This document shows positions 55,420-64,000 of a stretch of DNA of 64,000 bases, in pieces (position 1 is the first letter of the stretch; every line of letters starts with the position of its first letter). The DNA lies in the NCBI GenBank assembly GCA_019359505.1, contig JAHHHD010000012.1, positions 62,001-126,000 on the forward strand. The letters are read 5' to 3'. The notes under the pieces are model-generated. The model was not told the DNA's origin, ran no database searches, and was given only the letters and a program-made list of their open reading frames with translations. The stretch is from Drouetiella hepatica Uher 2000/2452. GTDB lineage: Bacteria > Cyanobacteriota > Cyanobacteriia > Elainellales > Elainellaceae. The position numbers and the translations under genes were made by a program.

Positions 55420-55786
55420 AAATTTGGGGTGCTTTTAGAGGAACTTGTCGAGTCAACTGTATTGATGCACGATCCTCAAAATTTCATACCTAGGTTAAGC
55501 CTTGCCCATTGCTGCGTTAAGCTTCATTAACCTCTGATTAATGAAGCCAAAAATTCAAGCCTTTTCTACTTTTGGGCATAGAAACTTCCCTTCCAGGCAC
55601 AAAACAAACGGCAAATAAGCTACTAATCGGGAATACTGCCCGATCGAGTCGTGCCTATTGTTTCGATAGAATGAAAGGGAGCCTCTTTGCGAACTGTTCT
55701 CTAAATAACCTCTAAATAAGTGATTTTATTAGCGATTTCACTCATCGCTCCTACGCTCAAATCTTCGTCAATCCCTCGCCATCATC
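55420..55786. other. Divergent intergenic region between the RTX phosphatase and mutS2
   Basis: 367 bases without repeat or hairpin of note. Holds two promoters; if the phosphatase is phosphate-regulated a Pho box would be expected here, but I could not make one out. Confidence 0.45.
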
Positions 55787-58285
55787 TTGATTCAAGCCGA
55801 AACTCTACAATTACTCGAATGGTCGCGCCTGTGTCGTCATCTAGCAACGTTTGCTGCTACAAAGTTGGGGGTCTTAGCCACCCAAAATCTGAGAATTCCC
55901 GATCGCGTTGAGGAAAGCCTAGAGCTATTGGCGCAAACCAAGGAAGTCTATCGTCTAGATAATGACGTACCCAACGGGCTGTCGTTTGAAGGGATTCACG
56001 ACATTGGCGACTCTCTAGAAAGAGCCGGACTTCAGGGCATTTTGTCAGGAAGTGAGCTGCTAGAAATTGCCACCACATTAGCCGGAACCCGCCAGTTGCG
56101 CCGAGTAATTGACAGTCAGGAAGACTTACCTGTGCTGACGGCTCTCGTAGCTGAGCTGCGCACCTATCCTGAGCTAGAGCAAGAAATTCATCGCTGCATT
56201 GACGATCGCGGACAGGTGGAAAACCGCGCCAGCCCCAAGCTAGAGGACATTCGGAATAGCCTGCGTCAGGTGCGCGATCGGATTCAGCAAATGCTGCAAA
56301 ACCTCTTGCAGCGACAGTCTCACGCCGTTCAGGAATCGCTGATTACCCAGCGCGGCGATCGATTTGTGATTCCGGTCAAAGCCACCCATAAAGACGCGAT
56401 TCCGGGCGTGGTTCACGATACCTCTACTAGCGGTGCAACCCTCTATGTCGAGCCACATTCGGTTGTCAGTCATGGCAATCAGCTGCGGCAGCTGTTGCGT
56501 CAGGAGCAGGTTGAAGAAGAAACCGTGCGACGAAAGTTGACTGAGCAGGTCGCTGCCGTTAACGCTGATTTGGAGAGACTGCTGGCGATCGCCACCATTC
56601 TGGATTTGGCAACGGCTCGTGCCCGCTACTCCCTTTGGCTAGGGGCAAATCCTCCTCGATTTATTAACTTTTCTGCCAATGCTTTGAGTCAGGCGATCGA
56701 CAGCGCCCAGCCCGAATCAATCACGCTGCGCCAACTTCGCCATCCTCTGCTGATCTGGCAACAGCAGCATGAGCAGGGTACGCCCGTGGTGCCGATCGAT
56801 TTGGTGATTCAGCCCCACATTCGCGTGGTCGCCATCACGGGACCCAATACGGGCGGCAAAACCGTGACGCTGAAAACCTTGGCGCTGGCGGTGCTAATGG
56901 CAAAAGTGGGGCTGTTTGTTCCAGCGCGTGAACCTGTAGAGATTCCCTGGTTTGAGCAGATTTTGGCTGATATCGGCGATGAGCAGTCGCTTCAGCAGAG
57001 TCTTTCTACTTTTTCAGGGCATATTCGCCGCATTAGCCGCATTTTGGCGGCGATCGGGACAGCAGATACGGCACCAACAGCAGATACGGCACCAGAGAAT
57101 GCGGCGGAAGATGAAGTTAATCTGGTATCTGACTCATCTGTGTCTCCCTCCATTGCTAATGCGTTGGTGCTTTTAGACGAAGTGGGGGCGGGTACTGATC
57201 CTTCTGAGGGCAGCGCTCTAGCAATCGCCCTCCTCCAGCATCTCGCCGATCGCGCAGCCCTGACGATCGCCACGACGCACTTTGGAGAGCTAAAAGCGCT
57301 GAAATATCAGGACGATCGGTTTGAAAATGCCTCCGTCGAGTTTAATGACGTAACGTTGTCCCCTACCTATCGGTTGCTATGGGGCATTCCCGGTCGATCA
57401 AATGCGCTGGCGATCGCACGACGGCTAGGTCTAGATGAAATGGTTGTAGAGCAGGCACAGGGCTACGTGGGTGGCTCTTCGCAAGAGGTCAATCAGGTGA
57501 TTGCGGGTCTGGAGGCGCAGCGCCGTACCCAGGAGGAAAAGGCTAAAGCGGCTGAAAATCTCGTGAAACAAACGGAACGGCTCTACCGCGAGGTGTCCCG
57601 TAAGGCGGATATGCTGCGCGATCGAGAGCGGGAGCTACAGCAGCAGCAGGATCAGGCAGTCCAGCAGGCGATCGCCCAGGCAAAATCTGAAATTGCTCAG
57701 GTGATTCGGCGGCTTCAGCAGGGGGCAACGGCTCAGGATGCGCAGCAGGCGACCGAGGCGCTAAACCAGATTGCTGAGCGGATGCCGCGCCAGGAATTGC
57801 CGAAGCCGAAGCCCGGTTTTATGCCAAAGGTAGGCGATCGCGTCCGAATTCCTCGCTTGGGACAAACGGCAGAGGTGCTGACCAATCCTGGGGCTGACGG
57901 TGAGCTAACGGTGCGGTTTGGCCTGATGAAAATGACGGTAGCACTGGCAGATGTGGAGTCTTTGCAGGGTGAAAAAGTTGAAGTGCCTCCGAAGCCGAAG
58001 CCGATCGAACCGCCGCCAAAGCCCGTGGAACCGCCGCCGCTGATTCGCACCTCGCGCAACACGATCGATATCCGGGGCAGCCGCATTGCCGATGCTGAAG
58101 TGGTGTTAGAGCAGGCGATCGCCAAAGCTGATCCGGGCGGACTGTGGATCATTCATGGGCATGGCACGGGCAAACTGCGGCAGGGCGTACAGGAATTTCT
58201 CAAGCGTCATCCGCAGGTGGCAAAATATGAACTTGCCGGACAGGCTGATGGTGGCAGTGGGGTCACGATCGCTTACATTCAGTAG
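55787..58285 (+). CDS. mutS2: MutS2 endonuclease
   Basis: 832 residues from TTG 55787 (LIQAETLQLLEWSRLC, read as Met). Lacks the mismatch-binding domain I of MutS, as expected. Core domains: clamp and lever helices, Walker A GPNTGGKT at about 355-362, LADIGDEQSLQQSLSTFSGH, Walker B LVLLDEVGAGTDPSEG, and the C-terminal Smr nuclease domain (NTIDIRGSRIADAEVVLEQA, IIHGHGTGKLRQGVQEFL). It suppresses homologous recombination or resolves collided ribosomes in other bacteria. An acidic insertion of about 40 residues, with a duplicated TADTAP unit, sits between Walker A and B. Confidence 0.96.
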   Translation: MIQAETLQLLEWSRLCRHLATFAATKLGVLATQNLRIPDRVEESLELLAQTKEVYRLDNDVPNGLSFEGIHDIGDSLERAGLQGILSGSELLEIATTLAGTRQLRRVIDSQEDLPVLTALVAELRTYPELEQEIHRCIDDRGQVENRASPKLEDIRNSLRQVRDRIQQMLQNLLQRQSHAVQESLITQRGDRFVIPVKATHKDAIPGVVHDTSTSGATLYVEPHSVVSHGNQLRQLLRQEQVEEETVRRKLTEQVAAVNADLERLLAIATILDLATARARYSLWLGANPPRFINFSANALSQAIDSAQPESITLRQLRHPLLIWQQQHEQGTPVVPIDLVIQPHIRVVAITGPNTGGKTVTLKTLALAVLMAKVGLFVPAREPVEIPWFEQILADIGDEQSLQQSLSTFSGHIRRISRILAAIGTADTAPTADTAPENAAEDEVNLVSDSSVSPSIANALVLLDEVGAGTDPSEGSALAIALLQHLADRAALTIATTHFGELKALKYQDDRFENASVEFNDVTLSPTYRLLWGIPGRSNALAIARRLGLDEMVVEQAQGYVGGSSQEVNQVIAGLEAQRRTQEEKAKAAENLVKQTERLYREVSRKADMLRDRERELQQQQDQAVQQAIAQAKSEIAQVIRRLQQGATAQDAQQATEALNQIAERMPRQELPKPKPGFMPKVGDRVRIPRLGQTAEVLTNPGADGELTVRFGLMKMTVALADVESLQGEKVEVPPKPKPIEPPPKPVEPPPLIRTSRNTIDIRGSRIADAEVVLEQAIAKADPGGLWIIHGHGTGKLRQGVQEFLKRHPQVAKYELAGQADGGSGVTIAYIQ

Positions 58286-58321
58286 TGACACCGTGAGTGA
58301 TGCTGTGCGTCTTCTGATATT

Positions 58322-60457
58322 TTGCTTAGGTTTCTGATTCATTCACTTTTGTGCCTGTGTCTCCTGATTGGGCTATGTCCTCAACCAGCCTGGGCGGCTA
58401 CCGTACCAGAGCGATCGCCTCTCACTCTGGAGCTTCTGCAAAGTCGGCTCAAGTCTCCTATCCAAAATGACGGCGTGCGCACCATTGACCTCAGCCGCAT
58501 GGTGATTGACTTGCGCCCAGAAGAATTTCGCGATCAGTTTTATCGCCTGCTGCAAGGGCAAATTCAGCGATCGAATGCGCCTCTGGGACTGGATTTGAGC
58601 TACTCCCTGGTGCAAGGAGAATTTAAGGTGAGTTCGCTGGGTCTACGAACGCCACTCTACGGTCAGGCTTTACCCATCTTTAGCGAAGCCCAACAGGCAC
58701 AGCTCGCCCGCGATCGGCTACGGCTCTCTCAGCTTAGCCAGCTCTCGCGATCGCTATTGGTGACTCAGCCTGCTGCTCTGCAAATCACCGTTTTGCGCGC
58801 CCCCCTGACCCTGATCCAGACCCGTTTTGAAGGCTTCGTGAACTTTACGAACACTTTCTTTTTGGGGCGAGTTGAGGCTCAAGGCACCGTCTTCAGTCAG
58901 GGTAGCGACTGGACAGAAGCTCGGTTTAGTCAAACCGCCAGCTTTAGCAGCGCCATTTTTCAGCAGGACACTAAGTTTCGCAGCGTTATATTTTTCGATC
59001 GCGCCAAGTTTAATCAGGCGCAGTTTCAGGGCAGTACAAACTTCCAGAGCAGCGAATTTTACGCCAACGCCAGCTTTCATCAGGCAACTTTTCAACAGGC
59101 AGCCAATCTGACCCGTATCCAGTGTCGCGACAAAGCCGATTTTGCCCAGACGCGCTGGCAGATGGCGGTGCTGTTCGATCGCAGTAAATTTGCCCAGGCT
59201 GTATTTCTCACAGAAGCCGTATTTGAGAAGCAGGTCAGCTTTCGGCAGGTGCAGTTTAATCAGCCCGTTAACCTGCGGGGAGCCAGCATTCTTAACCAAG
59301 CAGACTTTTCTGATGCTGGATTTGCCTCTACCGCCTATCTCAACTTCTCTAACCTGCAATTTGACCCAAAGCAAGCCACAATATTAGGCAATCCAGGGCA
59401 AATTGGCAGCGTGATTTCCGTGCCTTCTCTGCAAGGCAACGAGGCGCTGCTGAGGAGGCTAGTGCAAAATTTCCGGCAGCTTCAGCAAGTTTCGGATGCC
59501 AACCGTATTGAATACACAATCGAAAAATTGCGGCTGCAACGTCTCCAGCAGCGGATTCTGGGCACAGATCTCAATACCGCTACCCGTAGCCAACTTCAGC
59601 AGGTTGGGTTTTCTGTGGCGCAAGCTGAGGCGATCGCTCAAGCCCGCACTCAGCAGTTTTTCCGCAGCACCAATGACATTATGCGTGTCGAGGGCATCGA
59701 CCTAGCAGCCTATGTGAAGGTGCGCGATCGCATTGTCACCCGCGAACCGCTTTCAGGCGGATGGCTATTGGATGCCGCTCACTGGCTAGGATTGAATCTA
59801 CTGCTGCTCCTCACCCACTACGGCACAAACTTCTGGCTCGTCTTTGGCACAGGATTGGTGGCGATCGCCCATTTCGGCATTGTGTTTTGGGGAGTCGATC
59901 GCTTTCGTCGTCTTTATCCTAAGCCTGTGGTACCTACGGCGATCGAGACTCTTTGGGCAGCAGGAGGCTTTAGCCTAATCTCGCTGGTGGGACTCATTGC
60001 CATCTTTCGGAGCGGTGAACATCCCGGCTTTACTCTGGCTTGTCTGGAGCTGGTGATCACTCCCATTCCCATTGTTCTGACTGGGCTAATCTACGGACGC
60101 GGGCGCTTCCATGACCTGATGACGGTCAGCTACTTTGTTGAAGATGCAAGCCTGCGTCAGTTGCGCTTCATGATTGGCAGATTGCCCAATATTCCGGCCT
60201 ATCCTCAGTTTCGTGAGCGTTATTCTGCGATCGTCTGGGATCGGCGCTGGAGCTGGCTTAACTATTTTGACTTCAGCCTCAATAACTTGTTTCGGTTAGG
60301 CTTCAACGATATCCGTCTACGCGATCAGCATATTCCTGGATTGATCACCGCTTTGGTTTGGTATCAGTGGACGATCGGTCTACTCTACTTTGCGCTCTTG
60401 CTCTGGACGCTGTCTCGCACGATTCCAGGGCTAAACTTGCTAATTTACTTCAAATAG
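58322..60457 (+). CDS. Pentapeptide-repeat membrane protein with HhH motif
   Basis: 711 residues from TTG 58322. A signal peptide (LIHSLLCLCLLIGLCPQPAWA) opens the protein. Residues of about 160-340 are pentapeptide_3-type repeats with a central F or A/N (GFVNFTNTFFLGRVEAQGTV, FSSAIFQQDTKFRS), building a right-handed beta helix. A ComEA-like helix-hairpin-helix (LNTATRSQLQQVGFSVAQAE) follows at about 425-470. Four membrane helices close the protein. The gene starts 36 bases after mutS2. An envelope protein with an extracytoplasmic beta helix; function unknown. Confidence 0.85.
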   Translation: MLRFLIHSLLCLCLLIGLCPQPAWAATVPERSPLTLELLQSRLKSPIQNDGVRTIDLSRMVIDLRPEEFRDQFYRLLQGQIQRSNAPLGLDLSYSLVQGEFKVSSLGLRTPLYGQALPIFSEAQQAQLARDRLRLSQLSQLSRSLLVTQPAALQITVLRAPLTLIQTRFEGFVNFTNTFFLGRVEAQGTVFSQGSDWTEARFSQTASFSSAIFQQDTKFRSVIFFDRAKFNQAQFQGSTNFQSSEFYANASFHQATFQQAANLTRIQCRDKADFAQTRWQMAVLFDRSKFAQAVFLTEAVFEKQVSFRQVQFNQPVNLRGASILNQADFSDAGFASTAYLNFSNLQFDPKQATILGNPGQIGSVISVPSLQGNEALLRRLVQNFRQLQQVSDANRIEYTIEKLRLQRLQQRILGTDLNTATRSQLQQVGFSVAQAEAIAQARTQQFFRSTNDIMRVEGIDLAAYVKVRDRIVTREPLSGGWLLDAAHWLGLNLLLLLTHYGTNFWLVFGTGLVAIAHFGIVFWGVDRFRRLYPKPVVPTAIETLWAAGGFSLISLVGLIAIFRSGEHPGFTLACLELVITPIPIVLTGLIYGRGRFHDLMTVSYFVEDASLRQLRFMIGRLPNIPAYPQFRERYSAIVWDRRWSWLNYFDFSLNNLFRLGFNDIRLRDQHIPGLITALVWYQWTIGLLYFALLLWTLSRTIPGLNLLIYFK

Positions 60458-60785
60458 CGGGATGTGCAACTTGACCTTTAGAACCCTTGGTTTACCATGA
60501 GCAGGTATCTTTCCCGCCCGATCTGGACGGTTGAAACGCCCGCCCCACAAGGGTATCGTCCAAAACACTCATTCAAAATTTGAGAATTAAATTTACGATC
60601 GCTTTACAATGATCCTAATGTGGATATCAAAGAACTTGAAGAGCAGCCCCAGAACCTGCTGACTCAAATGAGAGAGCTAAACGAGATAGAGAAGGTCAAT
60701 AAGTGCTTAACTTTAACTCGCCAATCGGGAATGACAATTTAGGTAATTAAAAGCACAGGATTTTCTCAAAGGCAACCAAGTATCG
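60458..60785. other. Intergenic region with a possible 40-residue ORF (60620-60742)
   Basis: About 328 bases. A GTG-started ORF at 60620-60742 could encode MDIKELEEQPQNLLTQMREL and 20 further residues. It is helical and highly charged, but no Shine-Dalgarno is clear and I do not call it a gene. It could be a remnant of an adaptor domain or simply chance. A promoter for the caspase gene is expected in this stretch. Confidence 0.3.
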
Positions 60786-62390
60786 ATGGTAAAAATTGCA
60801 TTGCTAATTGGGGTTAGCGAATATGAACCAGGGTTAGACACACTGCCGTCAGCAATTAACGACGTGACAGCAATGCAGCAAGTATTGGTAAACCCAGAAA
60901 TGGGCGATTTTGCTGATGTGGCTGTAACTGTGCTGCAAAATCCTTCTCGGCAAGCCATGGAAGATGCCATCTATACCCTGTTCGTCAATCGTCAAAAAGA
61001 TGATCTGGTATTGCTCTATTTCTCTGGTCATGGCGTAGTGGATGATAGTGGCGAGTTTTACTTCACTAGCCGCTTTACCCGTAGAGAGCAGGGACGGTTG
61101 GTTCCCACGACTGCCGTTGCCGCTCGATCGGTGCGGGATTGGATGGAGCAAAGTCGCTCTCAGCATAAGGTAATCATTCTTGACAGTTGTTTCAGCGGTG
61201 CGTTTGCTAAAGGCGTGAAAGCAAAAGATAGTGGCAGCGTCAATCCAGAGCAATTTTTGGGCGGCAAAGGCACAGCCATTCTTACTGCTTCTACCTCAAC
61301 TCAATATGCCTTAACTCAGGAAGGCTTTGAACTGTCAGTTTACACGCACTATTTAGTAGAAGGCATTCGGACTGGCGGAGCCGATCAAGACGATGACGGG
61401 TTTATTGCAGTAGAAGAACTCCATACTTATGCCAGCAGCAAGGTGAAAGAAGCTGCTCCAGCGATGACTCCAGAATTCTATCCAGTGAAGGAAGGCTACA
61501 AGATTCTGCTGGCAAAATCTCCGAAGGATGACCCGCAGCTAAAATATCGCAAACAGGTTGAGCAACGAGCCTATCAAGGAAGGTTTTCGATTCCCGCACG
61601 TCGTCTGCTCAACTCGTTTCGGCTCCAGTTGGGTTTGACAGCAGAGGCTGCTGAGGCAATCGAAGTCGAAGTGTTGCAACCCTATCGGGAATATCAGCGT
61701 AAGCTACAGGAATATGAACAGACGCTGATTGAAGCATTACAAGCAGAAACCCCTTTGAGTCAGCGCACTCTCAATGATCTAAAGGATTACCAGCAACACT
61801 TGGCACTGGAAGACGCAGACATTCAACCAATTCACGAACAAGTGACTGGTTCATCTTTAGTACAGCCAATTGTGACTCCAGAAACCTATAGCCCAATCCA
61901 ACCATCGGCTTCGGAAAAGCCATCTTCGAATCAGCAAGCCGGTAAGGTTAAATTAATTACTTTTGAGCGCTTTACAGAGAAAGGTATTAAGGTGATTGCG
62001 TTAGCGCAAGAAGAAGCACGCCGCTTAGGACATAATTACGTGGGTCCTGAGCAGATTCTCTTAGGTCTTATAGGAGAGGGCACAGGTGTTGCTGCAAAAG
62101 TACTTAAATCAGAAAGTGTCACTCTCAAAAATGCTCGTATTGTGGTTGAGAAGATTATTGGGCGAGGTTCTGGTTTTGTCGCAGTGGAAATTCCATTTAC
62201 ACCGAGAGCAAAAAAAATATTGGAGCTATCTGTGGCAGAAGCTCGCCAGCTTGGGCGCAACTATATTGGCACTGAGCATTTACTCTTAGGGATTCTAGAG
62301 GAAGATGAGGGAGTTGCAGCACGAGCTTTAGAGAACTTAGGAGTTGATAGAGAGCGATTGAGGAACAAAGTGCTACAGCAAATTAGTTAG
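60786..62390 (+). CDS. Caspase-like protease fused to a ClpC N-terminal domain
   Basis: 534 residues. Residues 1-245 are a peptidase C14 caspase fold: [12 protein letters not shown], catalytic His82 in [11 protein letters not shown] and Cys135 in [10 protein letters not shown]. Within it, residues 200-211 ([12 protein letters not shown]) form a canonical EF-hand loop, so calcium control is plausible. A helical domain seen in cyanobacterial caspase proteins follows ([40 protein letters not shown]). After a Pro/Ser linker, residues 392-534 match the double Clp_N domain of ClpC closely ([60 protein letters not shown]), without any ATPase part. It may be an orthocaspase that docks to Clp adaptors or substrates. 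Confidence 0.92.
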   Translation: MVKIALLIGVSEYEPGLDTLPSAINDVTAMQQVLVNPEMGDFADVAVTVLQNPSRQAMEDAIYTLFVNRQKDDLVLLYFSGHGVVDDSGEFYFTSRFTRREQGRLVPTTAVAARSVRDWMEQSRSQHKVIILDSCFSGAFAKGVKAKDSGSVNPEQFLGGKGTAILTASTSTQYALTQEGFELSVYTHYLVEGIRTGGADQDDDGFIAVEELHTYASSKVKEAAPAMTPEFYPVKEGYKILLAKSPKDDPQLKYRKQVEQRAYQGRFSIPARRLLNSFRLQLGLTAEAAEAIEVEVLQPYREYQRKLQEYEQTLIEALQAETPLSQRTLNDLKDYQQHLALEDADIQPIHEQVTGSSLVQPIVTPETYSPIQPSASEKPSSNQQAGKVKLITFERFTEKGIKVIALAQEEARRLGHNYVGPEQILLGLIGEGTGVAAKVLKSESVTLKNARIVVEKIIGRGSGFVAVEIPFTPRAKKILELSVAEARQLGRNYIGTEHLLLGILEEDEGVAARALENLGVDRERLRNKVLQQIS

Positions 62391-62515
62391 GGTTAAAGAA
62401 TCCGGTTTGTGAGTCCACGCGATCGCACTTGCAACTCTCACAGAAACAACCGTGATACAACAAGGAATAATTGTAGATTTTAGATTCAAGGCTGATGACA
62501 GCTTCGGGGTTGTCT

Positions 62516-62824
62516 ATGAAAACACCAGAAACACTGAAAATTGAAGCTATTCTTCATGAGCAGCGCGATCGCGTTCTAGAACTTGCTTGGAAACATGGTG
62601 CAAGAAACGTGCGGATCTTCGGCTCCGTTGTTCGGGGAGAAGCCCAGCCCAACAGTGATATTGATTTATTGGTAGATTTAGGTGAACCATTAAGTCCTTG
62701 GTTTCCAGTCGGTCTCATTCACGAGTTAGAAGCATTACTAGAGCATAAAGTGGATGTAGTGACCGAAAAATCTTTGCACTATTTCATCCGTGATCGCATT
62801 CTAAATGAAGCGCGATCGCTATGA
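62516..62824 (+). CDS. mntA: MntA-type nucleotidyltransferase antitoxin
   Basis: 102 residues from ATG 62516 (MKTPETLKIEAIL); an in-frame ATG at 62495 would add 7 residues and has AAGG upstream. The minimal nucleotidyltransferase signature GSX10DXD is exact: GSVVRGEAQPNSDID (positions around 40). In the studied HepT/MntA pair, MntA adds AMP to the HepT tyrosine and silences it. The stop overlaps the hepT start (ATGA), so synthesis is coupled. The length is that of the family. Confidence 0.92.
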   Translation: MKTPETLKIEAILHEQRDRVLELAWKHGARNVRIFGSVVRGEAQPNSDIDLLVDLGEPLSPWFPVGLIHELEALLEHKVDVVTEKSLHYFIRDRILNEARSL

Positions 62825-63153
62825 AAGATAACCATGTTTATCTAATCCATATCAGAGACTCTATTCATCGCATCGAAACTTACACAGTTGAAGGGAAAAC
62901 AGCCTTTTTTGCCGATCTAAAAACTCAGGATGCAGTGATCCGAAATCTGCAAACGCTGTGTGAGTCAACCCAACGACTGCCAGATAATTGGAAAGCACTG
63001 TGTCCCAACATTGACTGGAGAACAATCGGCGATTTTCGCAATATCCTAGCCCACCAATATTTAGACATCGACCTTGATATCGTCTGGAATGTAGTAGAAA
63101 ACTATCTGCCAGATTTAAATCAGGCAGTAGAAGCAATTTCCCAGCAGGTTTAG
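62821..63153 (+). CDS. hepT: HepT-type HEPN ribonuclease toxin
   Basis: 110 residues, all helical. The HEPN motif RX4HXY is complete: RNILAHQY, with Arg, His and the Tyr that MntA modifies in the studied homologue. The N-terminal helix (YLIHIRDSIHRIETYTVEGK) is as in HepT. It forms a toxin-antitoxin pair with the gene just upstream. It lies close behind the caspase gene on the same strand (105-base gap before mntA). Confidence 0.92.
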   Translation: MKDNHVYLIHIRDSIHRIETYTVEGKTAFFADLKTQDAVIRNLQTLCESTQRLPDNWKALCPNIDWRTIGDFRNILAHQYLDIDLDIVWNVVENYLPDLNQAVEAISQQV

Positions 63154-63225
63154 ACTGCTTGATAGAAGCAAGATCTTAATTTGCGATTGCACCAGAGCCA
63201 ATCATGGAGGGGAGATTAGGCTGGT

Positions 63226-63266
63226 GGTCAAACATACCCGACTAAAAAAGTCGGGTATGTTTGACC
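63226..63266 (+). terminator. Perfect hairpin after hepT, probable terminator
   Basis: GGTCAAACATACCCGACT, five A as loop, then the exact complement, followed by CTGTTTTG. It lies about 75 bases after the hepT stop and upstream of thrC. The T run is weak, so a structured-end or repeat role is also possible. Confidence 0.6.
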
Positions 63267-63405
63267 CTGTTTTGTGACTCATGCTACTATCCTTCATATC
63301 AAGGCGTAATTCATTAGCTTGAATCAAGACATGCTTGAATCAAGAGCTGCTGAATCAGTGCCATCAGTTCTGTCAAGCGTGCGTTAAATAAAGGATTAAG
63401 TTCAA

Positions 63406-64000
63406 ATGACTCAGGCGATCGAAACCACCCGTTCTGCTGCTGCCACCTTCACTGGACTCAAGTGCAAAGAATGTGGAACCGAGTATGAAGCTAAGGCAAT
63501 TCACGTTTGCGAAGAGTGTTTTGGCCCGCTAGAAGTGGCTTATGACTATGCTCAGCTCCGCCGCACCGTTACCCGCGAGAGCATTCAAGCTGGGCCTAAC
63601 TCCATTTGGCGCTATCGGTCTTTCTTGCCCGTCGAGTCTGAGCATCCGATCGATGTGGGCACAGGTATGACTCCTCTGCTGCAAGCCAATCGCCTCGCTC
63701 GTCGCCTGGGCATCAAGCGCCTGTTCATCAAAAACGACGCGGTCAATATGCCGACCCTCAGCTTCAAGGATCGGGTGGTGTCCGTAGCCCTGACTCGCGC
63801 CCGTGAGCTAGGTTTCACAACGGTTTCTTGCGCTAGCACCGGAAATTTAGCCAACTCGACAGCGGCGATCGCTGCCCATGCCGGACTGGAATGCTATGTG
63901 TTCATTCCTTCTGATCTAGAAGCCGGAAAGGTGATGGGAACGCTGATCTACAGCCCCACGGTGATGGCGGTTCACGGCAACTATGATCAGGTCAACCGCC
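63406..64000 (+). CDS. thrC: Threonine synthase, partial (3' end outside window)
   Basis: The first 198 residues from ATG 63406, with AAGGATT upstream. It converts O-phosphohomoserine to threonine with PLP. Visible: an N-terminal Cys cluster (LKCKECGTEYEAKAIHVCEEC) as in the family that carries a zinc-ribbon-like head, GTGMTPLLQANRLARRLG, the PLP lysine in NMPTLSFKDRVVSVAL, and STGNLANSTAAIAAHAGLEC. The frame is open to the window end. Confidence 0.95.
   Translation, partial: MTQAIETTRSAAATFTGLKCKECGTEYEAKAIHVCEECFGPLEVAYDYAQLRRTVTRESIQAGPNSIWRYRSFLPVESEHPIDVGTGMTPLLQANRLARRLGIKRLFIKNDAVNMPTLSFKDRVVSVALTRARELGFTTVSCASTGNLANSTAAIAAHAGLECYVFIPSDLEAGKVMGTLIYSPTVMAVHGNYDQVNR

Noticed and set aside
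63226-63266. Hairpin after hepT as a member of the long-stem family
   Set aside because: Its stem is 18 bp with an A5 loop and lacks the T-run outer arm and GGGGC core, so I list it as a probable terminator instead.
1-64000. Possible tRNA, rRNA or CRISPR array
   Set aside because: I scanned for cloverleaf-like starts and regular repeat-spacer patterns and found none. The repeats seen are dispersed hairpins or short tandem words.

Overview
The window is chromosomal DNA of a cyanobacterium, most likely a filamentous or Leptolyngbya-like genus. The octamer GCGATCGC (HIP1) and its derivatives occur throughout, both in genes and between them. Marker genes agree: psbO of photosystem II, the omega-3 desaturase desB, a group 3 sigma factor of SigF type, a cyanobacteriochrome-type GAF domain, ClpP, MutS2, DUF4912 and several cyanobacteria-only hypothetical families. 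I see no rRNA, tRNA, CRISPR array, prophage or intact transposase.

Layout. 1-5.4 kb: a truncated GH13 glycosidase, a membrane-anchored acidic repeat protein, three tandem copies of a small peptide gene (the last may be joined by a -1 frameshift to a downstream domain), and a secreted SH3b protein. 6.2-15.0 kb: a signalling locus with a REC-wHTH-HPt-REC regulator, a 1877-residue histidine kinase (Cache, HAMP, eight PAS, one DXCF-type GAF) and two single receiver proteins, one of them degenerate. 15-21 kb: small secreted or membrane proteins, including a phosphate-binding-like/DUF4912 fusion and a META-domain protein. 21.6-29.9 kb: metabolism and housekeeping (desB, rpiA, aldo/keto reductase, HIT-like protein, CobW GTPase, cysS). 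29.9-32.0 kb: a compact type II restriction-modification cassette (m5C methyltransferase diverging from an XRE controller and an HNH nuclease, with a palindromic operator between them). 32-50.5 kb: a glycosyltransferase, ndk, TerC, clpP, psbO, sigF, a TPR protein, glyS, a DegT aminotransferase, a WecA/MraY-type transferase and cinA. 50.5-55.4 kb: two RTX-type calcium-binding secreted proteins, one of them a 5'-nucleotidase-type metallophosphatase, flanking two small genes. 55.8-60.5 kb: mutS2 and a pentapeptide-repeat membrane protein. 60.8-63.2 kb: a caspase-like protease fused to a ClpC N-terminal domain, followed by a MntA/HepT (MNT/HEPN) toxin-antitoxin pair. The window ends inside threonine synthase.

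The most unusual items are: the caspase/ClpC-N fusion with an EF-hand loop, sitting next to a HepT/MntA module; the two-cysteine cyanobacteriochrome GAF buried in a PAS-rich kinase; a methyltransferase whose motif IX region is read out of frame between two compensating indels; the A8 slippery run at the end of the tandem peptide array; and a family of intergenic hairpins with long perfect stems that keep the same architecture but differ in stem sequence. All functional statements are read from sequence motifs; no database search was run.
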